From Amorphophallus konjac (Eukaryota; Streptophyta; Magnoliopsida; Alismatales; Araceae), in NCBI GenBank assembly GCA_022559845.1, contig CM040125.1:292316200-292380199 (forward strand): 64,000 bases of DNA, read 5' to 3'. This document shows positions 55,770 to 64,000 of the stretch, piece by piece. A program made the translations under genes and the position numbers. The first letter of the stretch is position 1. Each line of letters begins with the position of its first letter. Under the pieces are notes generated by a model. The model was given only the letters and a program-made list of their open reading frames with translations. It searched no databases and was not told where the DNA came from.

Positions 55770-58135
55770 TGTGACACCACCTTGGACCTAAATTCGCAAG
55801 CAACCAAACCGATCGGCAGATTCACTCAAGCGGGTTCACCCGCGTCGCACACACCCGGGTCCGTAGGTGGACGGGCGATGGGGTGAGGGTCCGAGCTGGA
55901 CCCGGAGATTTCTAAGGGTATGGCTGGCTTGGGGAGGACCCCTAAGGGCCAGGGGTTGCCCAAATTCACGGGCGGTCAGCACGCCGAGGGTGTGGGTAAA
56001 TTGATCTCGCTCACAACTCACCCGCGGTGGACACTCACATATTAGCAATTTGGGACCAGGCACTCTCTCACTGCCGACAGAGCAACCAAAAGTAATACTA
56101 AACTAAGCAATTAAATGCCAGTAGTGAGAAGTGTTTCGAAGCTCACCTGATCCGCGTGAATACACCGATCCCGGCCGGAGACGAGGGCGAGCAGGGAGGC
56201 GTGGGTACGCACCCGTACGCCACGTCGGTGTAGCTCAAACCTGAAATTTTCAATTTACATGCACTACGCCCCTTGCAAGGGGGTTAGACTAGGGGTGGGG
56301 ATTAGTTTTACAACCAAAACGTACCTCCACGCAGGGAGGGGCGGTCAGCCGGCCAGGCGGGGTGGGAAAAACTACGCTAGAAGCTGAAGTGTACAGTTCT
56401 GCCCGCTCTGGAATAGCTTGATAGGCAGTCGCTGTCGGCTCCTCTAGGGCTCTCCCGAACTCCGTTGTGGACGAAACCAGCAGCAAATCCTCCGGGGTTG
56501 GCCCAGGAGGTCGTCAGAATTTTTGGGGAATTCCTGGTTGACAGCGTTGGTCGGGACAGAGGCGCGAACAGGGTCTCTGTTTGCTGGTTCTGGTAGCTTC
56601 TGCATCTCTATAGCAGGAAGATGAGGCCGCCACGGACGCTCCTGAGCTCTGATTCAGGCGTGTCTGGAGTCGTTGGATTCGTGGTTGAGTCCTCTTCGAT
56701 AGCAGACTAGCGGAGGCACCGGAGAATGTCGGAGCAGATGACGAGGACCCGAACAGTGCCGGGGTATCAGACTGGTTCCAGAGGAAACTGATTAGTGCAG
56801 CGGAGGGAGAAAATTTGGCACTTTTGATGCTGAGGTCCTAAATGCACTTTGCTTCTTGGAGATGACAGAGTACTTGTAGGGGAAGCCCTCAGCCAAGTGG
56901 TGCTCCAAGAATCACAGGAATCAGACCGTGGGAGCCTCTGCAATCCTTCTCTGGTTGTCTACCTGGGAGGAGCTGCGCAGGTCGCCGAGATTTGCTCCTC
57001 CGGGCAGCTCCGAGGTCGGACGTCGGCGGGGCTACTATCGTTGCGAAGCTGACTGGATGAAGATTCCACCGGTATATGGTACGCTCTCTGAAGCCTCTTG
57101 GTGATGATGTGGCACTCTCTGTAAGTGGGTGCTCCTCTGCTGCCTGCGAACTGAGGTAGTGTCTACAACTTACCGATGGGAAATGGAGTAGGAGGGGGGC
57201 GAAATGGCGGTGGATAAGTGTGGGGCGAACCCTGGTTGTGAGGGGATCTGGGAGGGGGTGATTCAAGATGAGGGAGTGGCATAATGGGGGCTGGAGGGAG
57301 GTCTAGCATGTGGAGGGAGAGGAAGCTTTGAATTTGGTGTTGGGAGGGAGATAGGGAAGAAGTATTTGAAAATGAGTTTAAGGGAGGGATTAATTTCTGG
57401 TTTTGGGGATGGGAAGAGGTGTGTGGGGAAGGGAAATGATGCTTGGGGAGTGGGGAATTCTCCCTTGGGAGATGAGAGAGGTGCTTGGGGAAGGGGAGTA
57501 GGTGGTTGGTGGTTGGAGGGTGGAGTGGGGATAGGTGGAGGCTACCTTGGGGATGGGGTGGAGTAAAGAGAGGGGTTGTGGGGAGTTGGAGTGGCCTTAA
57601 TGGAGGGGGAAGGGAGAGAGAAATTGGTTGGGAGGGGAGGAGAGAGAAAGGGGGTGCCCCCCTTAGAGAGAGAGAGATATGAGAGAGTGGGGAATCTACC
57701 CCTTAGAGAGAGGGAGAGAGAGATGGAGAATCCACTCCAATTACACTAAAATGTACTCAATTTTTTTGATTGACCAAAAGATTACAAATGAGGGGGTGAA
57801 GGGAGGTATTTATATGGATTGGACTTTTCACATGACCATACTGACCCTAGACAATTGACACAATGACTAGACAGACAAGGGAGGGGCGCCTTGGGCCTAG
57901 CCCATTAGTTGGACCCATTAGACTACTTAATTAACCACATGACTCAAGACTTAGGTAAATGACCCTTATACCGTGGTACCGAACTCAAATAAAGAGAAAA
58001 TTACATAGTTTATGACTCAAATAAAATATGAAAATTACATGGATTGACTCAGAAAAATGTGAAGAATACAATGGCGCAAACCGACGATCCATCAGAGCTT
58101 CGTAAAATGTGGAGGGGTAAGTGATGCCCCCATCA
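55770..58135 (-). repeat. TR-GAG right (5') LTR (2366 bp), uninterrupted
   Basis: Full-length partner of the split left LTR, with scattered substitutions and small indels. It carries the same G-rich tract (57180-57740) and TATA (57807-57814). Position 58009-58013 (TTTAT) is the empty target of the Tat-2 insertion. Confidence 0.9.
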
Positions 58136-59084
58136 CGGGTAGTAGTGAAGGTTGATAGGAACGACATCACAAACAAATCTGGCACACCAGCCCAAACAAC
58201 ACCGATCCACACATAACCAGCATAGAACGACGATCGCCAGAGACAACGACGGTACCACCACCATCACTAGAAATCAACCACAGAAGGTGAAGTGAGAATG
58301 GGGAGGGATCGACAAGACGGAACCAAGAGTAGCTGAGAAAGGGGCGAGGACGACACTAGTTGTGCTTAGAAGGAGAGAAAATTCAGTTGTTCACTCACGA
58401 GAAAGGTGTCGACTACAATAACCTATGCATAGTTGACGGAAGGGATGGCACACTGCAACAAAGCTGCAAGATTCCCTCCCACTTACTGTGTTAGGAAAAC
58501 GACCACCGGAAAGGTTCTCCTTGGATCCCTTGGACAATCATAGAGTCCCAATCTGCCGCTTTGATCACACAGATGTCATGGACGAGCAATGACGAACGTC
58601 ATCGATCGCTTATGGAGCAACCACGGCATAGATGTCATGGACAAGCGAGGACGAACAACATCGATCGCTTCTGGAGCAACCATGGCACACGGAGCTCTCG
58701 TAGGCCAAAAGAAGGAGGGATCCACAGGTACAACGGATGGGAGAGGAGGGATGGGGAAGATCGAAGCCAGCTCGGTGCTCAGAGATGAGGGTTTCGTAGG
58801 GGGGAATGGGTAAGTATGAGGAAGAAATGTGTCGCAGTAGGGAGAAGGATTTCGCGAGCTCCCAAGTAGGTGCGACGTCCCAGGCGAGGCGAGGGTAGAA
58901 ATGGCATGCCATAACCCGATCAACCATAACCCACCTCTCGCGGTGGATTTTGAAACCCTGGGTTAATACAAGTTTAATACCCCCTTAATCATAATCAACC
59001 TAACTTGGCTATCAAACCAGTAAAATGGTTAGTCCTGGGTTAACATTGGGCTAACCCAGGACTAACTCCTTATCAAATCAGAGC
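58136..59084 (-). other. Right end of Harbinger copy 1 with TIR and subterminal hairpin
   Basis: The sequence resumes after the TR-GAG LTR. A ~60-bp segment starting GATGTCATGGAC is duplicated in tandem (about 58571-58690). Near the end, 15-bp arms GTTAGTCCTGGGTTA (59028-59042) and its inverse (59052-59066) enclose a 9-nt loop. The TIR follows at 59062-59084. No convincing gene. Confidence 0.55.
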
Positions 59085-59395
59085 TAGGAGTTGACAGGCG
59101 AAGGTCAGGAAGGACCACTATGCAATCCATTTTGAAGAGAAGGATGTCAGCTGGCCATGGAAGATTCCTTGATGGTTACTGCCTCAATGTGGTCCGAACA
59201 TATCCGGCCGGATGTCCAAGCGCTTTGACCGCACCTATACGTGCTACACCCGTATTACAATTCGTGTCCAGTTTAAATCTCCAGTCGGTCTAACGAGACT
59301 CGATGTAGGAAGGGATGTACTGTAGGTCCCCAGGCTATATATGTGTATAAACGTCTAACTGTATATGACAAAGTGGCATGAACTCTGATCTCTAA
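59085..59395. other. Short spacer between two Harbinger ends
   Basis: 311 bp of unrecognised, unique-looking sequence lie between the right TIR of copy 1 and the left TIR of copy 2. It is the only piece of 59-64 kb not attributable to a transposon. TAA immediately precedes the copy 2 TIR. Confidence 0.5.
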
Positions 59396-59418
59396 GGGCC
59401 AATTTGATAAGGAGTTAG

Positions 59419-62400
59419 ATTTAGAGTGGACTAACTCAATCTACTTAAGTTAGTCTAGGGTTAATTCATTTTTGGTTTCATAAGAGGGGAGTTAGCCCGA
59501 AAATAAGGAGTTGGGTTAAACTATCCTTAATCCAGTGTGATTTGGTAGGTAGTGAGTTAAACCAGAGGTAAGTCCAACTCAAATGCCATATTTACCCCCA
59601 CCCTTTGGATTTTTTAATCTCTCTCTCCCCTCTCGTCACTCACCGTCTCTCTCACACACATGTTAACTTATTAAAATATTTCTTATCATTTAAATTGTAA
59701 TTAGTATTAATATTGATATTTGTATCAAAAAAATTACTATTTGGTTGGTATATTACATTTATAGAATCTATTAATTATTCTTAATAAATTATCAACATTT
59801 AAATCATTTACCAGGTAATAGATACATAGTAAACAGATAAACACTCACGTAGTAAAATCTTATGTCACTATTAAAATATAATTAGTAATTCTAATGATAT
59901 TTTTATGAAAGATTTTATTATTTTAATAATATACTTTTGTTGACAATATATTTACTTCATCTCTGTGAACACCTTACAGAGCTCATCTCTCTCATCTCCC
60001 TTGCCTCTCTCGTCTGTCTGTCACACTCTCACTCTCTCGTCTGATTGTTTAAGTGTGATTTTTTAAAAAAATATTATTTATCAAATCTTATAAAAATTTA
60101 TAACATTAATAATAATATTACTCTATATTTTGACACACGAAAAAAATATTCAATTTATGTTGAAAAAATTTACCGTTCCCCCTCCATGTTCTAAAAAAAA
60201 CTTACCTATAAAAAAATTCAAGTAGCTGTTAAATAGTTGCAATGTTTATGCATTAACGTTTGTGCATAAACGTTTGTGCATCATCAGAGGTACCCGATGC
60301 TCCAGTGTCACTTACTGCAACATTCCTACTGACACGGGCTCCATCCCCCTCTATTGCTCCTCCTCTCGAAACTGGTCGCTACTCATATAGAAGACTGCAA
60401 CGCAACTGGATCTGGCGGGGGGAGGAGCAGAAGAGAGGGGAGTATAGAGATAGAGATGGAAGAAAGAGGGGTTGGGAGCGGGGGAAGGGGTCAATTGATT
60501 TTGTTGATACAGACATTCTCCCAATTACATTTTTGCGGATCAGACATTTAACAAGGTAAAATGTATTTCAGATAAATGAGAACTTGTGTAAATAATTATA
60601 CATATTTATTCATTAAAATTAATAAGAGTATATAAATTTCGTCTGATACGGTAGTGCTTTGTATTGGGAGACAATTTATAAAATTACATATTAATAAATT
60701 ACACATTTATTGGTAGTGTGCCCCTTAAATCAACTAACCATTCAACACTTATCTATAAATATAACAAAGACAAGCCAAGGGTAAAAGAAAATGAAGAAAA
60801 TAAATTTAGACGATAATAGAAGTCTTTTCAACCAGTGTTAAATACCTGCTCCATCCAAATAATTGATGTCAAGATCATCTACTACTTTCATCCATATTTT
60901 CTGCATCGCCAATGACAACGACGACCATAATTCTGATGTTTCATCGGCCATTGTTCAGTTACCAATGAGAGAAAACCTTCTTCTGTTGCTTGAAACGCCT
61001 TACGTATTATAACTGTTGACATTGATTGTTGCTCTGATGTAAAGACAAATCACAAAGTCTAATGCATGCACTAAGTAACAAGATGAAAAGACGTTATGAG
61101 AACATTTATATATACAAAAGTTAAACAAGGCAACAAGGGAGGTGCATCATAATAGTATGAAAGTTGGACAGCTCTGAACTATATTAGCCAGCAAGGATTG
61201 AATAGATGCAAGCATATGATTAAAGTAGAGCCCTTTATCACCGTACGTCATGAGGAGTTTTACCCTTCACCCATAAATAACCTTTGTATTGATGCAGTTG
61301 GCCCATGAAAGTGACCGAGAGACCTGTTTACATGAAAGTGGATGCCCATTCTGCCTCTACTTGAATGGCACCAACATGTACGTATACGGATATATAGATT
61401 AAGTATCCCCTCAGACTGTACCTCCAAATAATGAGGAAATTATCAGCATACTAGGTAGCACCAACTAACAGAGCACCACTTCATCGACTTAAATCATAAT
61501 GCTAACACAAGTATTCAACTGAGTCGAAGTCCAACTAGATTAAAAAAAATGCATTCGCCTCAGACCTGAACCGTCCTTGTTTTTCCACAAGCAGAAGGAG
61601 TTGATTCCACCTACTAAAATCCCAGAAATATGTTGATAATGCTTGTAAACACTTACAAAAAAAAATCAATAAATCAAATATAAGTAAGGTAAAGAAGGTG
61701 CTCCCGATCAAAATGCAAGCGAAAAACAGGAATATAGTATAAGAACAGCACTAGAAATGTTTCCCTAATGCCAAGTGTTTAGAAAAGGATCAATTATTAG
61801 GAGAACAGAATTATAAAAAAGTATCTAACATTTCATGGATTAAAACTATTCACACTAGTAATCTACAATATTTGTTGAATATAATGACAAGAATATTACC
61901 TCCTAATCAGATTTGTTGCTACTCAGATAGCTTGAGAAAGCCTTCTATCCTAAAGGTCAGTTGACAGGATTGCAAATTGGTTCTTCCTACAAATTCATTA
62001 AAAAAAGGGGAAAAACTCACCTGATAAATCCCACGTGTTACCTTCCTCTACGACACTCATCCATACACACGCACGACAAATTTGGTATGCACCGGGGGTA
62101 ACAAATATTGATTAAAGTAAGGGCTATTTTAAAAGAACAGCTATATCTAAGAAAATAAATAATATTAGTACGTGATTCTGAAATTATATTGAAGGAAATT
62201 TTAAAGATAAGTAGACAGCATTTTACCTATGTATAAACGGTTCCCAATGATCTCGGCACCCTACAATCTAATGCTGGATAATAATCAAGAATCTTCGATA
62301 ATGGGCTGGGCTCGGTATGGGTTTTGGGGGTATGTGTAGTAATTTTTCATGTTGGGATGTCACAAGTGCTCATCCGACCCCAACATGAAATCATAAAATC

Positions 62401-62744
62401 AATTCCTTATCGCCCCAACCTTAGTCGGTGCACACATGATACCGCCTCATCCGGAGCAATGACCCAAATAACACAAGACATGGTTGTGATGGAGTTGCAT
62501 TGTTATGCCCTCTACGACACCCATACATGCACACACATGACAACTTAGGCATACATCGGGGGCAACAAACATGAGACCTACTAAGGGCTGTTTTAAAAGA
62601 ACACCTATCACATGATATTAAAACAGATGACACGTAGAGGAAACCAAATACAACATATTGTCAAATCAAGTAAAATGGAAATCATGGCATATGGGTACAT
62701 GGAGAAAATATTCCCTAAGAACAAAAGATGCATAGTAAAATAGA
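59419..62744 (-). other. Long non-coding 3' part of Harbinger copy 2
   Basis: AT-rich DNA between the TIR and the transposase stop. 60106-60896 and about 61690-62744 match copy 1; 60896-61690 does not. CT-rich runs occur near 59960-60050. No gene is supported. At 3.3 kb this is long for a transposon 3' region. Confidence 0.55.
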
Positions 62745-63878
62745 TCAATTTTCAAGCGAGAGTTGTGTAGTAATAGTGTCCCTAAGATGCTCTCCTTCTA
62801 TAATGTCACGAGACGTCATAGGGACGTTGGGATCCACATCCTCGTCATCGACATCTTCAACGTCAAGCGGTACATGTTGAAAGTAGAAGTCGTCCCCTTA
62901 CTCCCGACATATGAAGTTGTGGACGACACAACATGCAACCACAATTAGTATTTGCGTGCGGATTGTGTACATGTTCCACTCTTTCAGCGTTTTAAACCGC
63001 ATCTTCACTACCCCGAATGCTCGCCCCACAACATTCCTCAATTGAGCATGGCGATGATTAAACATATCTCGTAAATTTTGATACCCTCTAGCACCACGGG
63101 CTTGATATTGAAAAATGTGATAACGCTCTCCCCGATACGGACATAGGAAACTACCAGTGTTTGAATACCCGAGATCGGCAGGATAATATTTACCTGAAGT
63201 AATAAGTGCTAAATTACACAATGTGTATATTAATCACTATGTCAAATTTAAAGAAGTTGAGGTTCAACATGAAATCAACTAGGGAAACTCTAAAACTCCC
63301 CTTTTCTAAGGCCCAAGTCAAGACCTTTTGATCACCGGCTGAGCATTCCCAACCGACAGCTAGATATTGGAACTGCAAATCAAAGGATACAGCAGCCATG
63401 ACATTCTGAGTAATTTGTTGCTTACGATTCTGATATCGTGCGTGTTTTGATGTTAGAACGTTGTCAGGGATGTGCGTGCCATCGATTGTGCCCAATGCAT
63501 CCTGTAATTTTTCTAATATCTCATCAGAATTTTCAAATAGATGAGGAGATGATGATTATAAGTTACCTTAAAGTAAGGGTAGAACTTGTCATTGTGCCGA
63601 ATGAACAGATACACCTCTTCTGTTGTTGTGGGGAGTTGGAGGTATGTTCGCCTAAGCTCAACTATAGCCTTACATACGTGGTTCACATAATAACTTATTG
63701 TCTGCAATGAGTGTTGGAAATATTAACACATGGCACCCGTTGCAACACCGTGACCCATTACGTATAAGAACATCGTCAATTGCTCAGTTGTAGTGACCAA
63801 CCGGTTGTCTTTAATCAATTCCCTATCTAACATGACGTCGCACAAACACATGAACATAGCTTGGTTTATCCTGAACAT
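62745..63878 (-). pseudogene. Harbinger transposase (DDE_4), copy 2, catalytic Glu replaced
   Basis: It starts MFRINQAMFM; a TAA follows GVATGAMC near 63728. The first Asp is in GTIDGTHIPDNVL (about 63485), then QITQNVMAAVSFDLQFQYL and the intact GWECSAGDQKVL. The second Asp is in ADLGYSNTGSFLCPYRGERY (about 63170). The third catalytic site reads RNVVGRAFGVVKMRF, so Glu is Gly (GGG). TAA follows ICRE, as in copy 1. The C-terminus is GEHLRDTITTQLSLEN. The intron near 63300-63190 keeps copy 1's position. A DDG triad plus nonsense codons make it inactive. Confidence 0.85.
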
Positions 63879-64000
63879 GTTATAACATCATTTTTCATGA
63901 CCCCTTAATATGTCATGTACCCACACATGTCCTGTGTAGTGAGATGTATGCACATCGTTAATTTCTTCATCCATCACATCTATTAATTCTTCCACTATAG

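Larger units (their letters stand above)
34459..58135 (-). mobile_element. Non-autonomous Ty3/gypsy TR-GAG element, split by a Tat insertion
   Basis: After removing 36704-52650 and the duplicated GTTAT, the element is about 7.7 kb: left (3') LTR 34459-36703 plus 52656-52777, internal 52778-55769, and right (5') LTR 55770-58135. On the minus strand LTRs start TGATGGGGGC and end GGTGTCACA or GGTGTGACA; both are about 2366 bp. A Met-type primer site lies next to the 5' LTR. Inside is one broken gag-derived frame and no protease, RT or full integrase. The outer flanks GTTTA and CGGGT do not match, so the target duplication is missing or mutated. It appears inserted in the upstream part of Harbinger copy 1. 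Confidence 0.83.
24373..59084 (-). mobile_element. PIF/Harbinger DNA transposon copy 1, interrupted by nested insertions
   Basis: The pieces are 24373-27588, 29680-34458 and 58136-59084; the rest is inserted DNA. Genes on the minus strand, in order, are a Myb/SANT-like protein, a hybrid-binding-domain protein and a DDE_4 transposase. The right end is a terminal inverted repeat (59062-59084) containing CTAACTCCTTATCAAAT, whose inverse begins copy 2 at 59396. The left end is cut off by Tat-1 at 24372; in copy 2 the equivalent sequence continues a further 0.7 kb to its TIR. PIF/Harbinger elements use a 3-bp TWA target; here the TIR is followed by TAG. Confidence 0.75.
59396..64000 (-). mobile_element. 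PIF/Harbinger DNA transposon copy 2, continues past the window end
   Basis: Its left TIR, GGGCCAATTTGATAAGGAG (59396-59414), is preceded by TAA, a TWA-type target. Subterminal GTTAG motifs repeat at 59450-59560. From 60106 it parallels copy 1 (24373 onward), lacking the solo LTR and the 25160-26780 block. The transposase is at 62745-63878. The Myb-like and hybrid-binding genes would lie beyond 64000. Confidence 0.78.

Noticed and set aside
34459..58135. Segmental duplication as the explanation for 34459-36703 matching 55770-58013
   Set aside because: Primer site, TG/CA ends and an intervening gag frame show that they are the two LTRs of one element.
58561..58927. Overlapping ORFs on both strands near 58.6 kb
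   Set aside because: They arise from a ~60-bp tandem duplication and show no recognisable domain.

Overview
The window is transposon-dense nuclear DNA from a flowering plant. The evidence is split genes with GT-AG introns, plant LTR retrotransposons primed by initiator-tRNA-Met or TGGCGCC-type sites, a plant L1-type LINE with a DUF4283 ORF1, PIF/Harbinger DNA transposons, and plant mobile domain (PMD) genes. I cannot name the species. No rRNA, tRNA, CRISPR or prokaryotic feature was found, and no ordinary housekeeping gene.

Layout. (1) 1-8300: a seven-exon PMD gene (minus), a DUF7745/PMD-like gene (minus), and 14 copies of a ~27-bp GC-rich palindrome. The palindromes sit in PMD intron 1, immediately upstream of the PMD TATA box, and immediately upstream of a second, outward-facing TATA box at 7042. 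The two promoter-proximal arrays end 13 and 14 bp from their TATA boxes. A six-copy 76-96 bp tandem repeat follows at 7681-8141. (2) 8305-12586: a LINE (minus) missing its 3' end. (3) 12587-22425: a Ty1/copia Sirevirus-like element (minus) that keeps gag, with five zinc knuckles, and multiple polypurine tracts but has no pol. Its LTR is 3.3 kb and carries a dense 12-mer array. (4) 22426-24372: the 3' end of a Ty3/gypsy Tat element, with its antisense ORF and LTR. (5) 24373-59084: a PIF/Harbinger element (minus) split by other insertions. It encodes a Myb/SANT-like protein, a small RNase H1-type hybrid-binding-domain protein with a hydrophobic tail, and a DDE transposase. (6) 59396-64000: a second, partial Harbinger copy in the same orientation.

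Nesting. Inside Harbinger copy 1 are a 2.1-kb solo LTR (27589-29679, perfect 5-bp duplication), the Tat fragment, and a pol-less gypsy TR-GAG element (34459-58135). The TR-GAG left LTR contains a 16-kb Tat insertion (36704-52650), and the right LTR of that insertion contains a 3.4-kb solo LTR (49004-52449). Three insertion sites can be checked against an uninterrupted homologous copy in the same window. The Tat insertion is abnormal: its left end is an inverted LTR plus a piece of antisense ORF, so both outer ends are LTR 3' ends, yet it is flanked by a 5-bp duplication.

How the parts work together. Nearly everything is transposon machinery in decay. The Tat gag-pol has 15 in-frame stops, each one transition away from a Gln, Arg or Trp codon, as expected of methylated-cytosine deamination. 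The LINE, Harbinger and gag genes show the same pattern. The least explained parts are the palindrome/TATA arrays around the two mobile-domain genes, the hybrid-binding-domain protein in the Harbinger element, and the inverted-LTR Tat insertion. All calls come from reading the sequence; no database search or alignment program was run.
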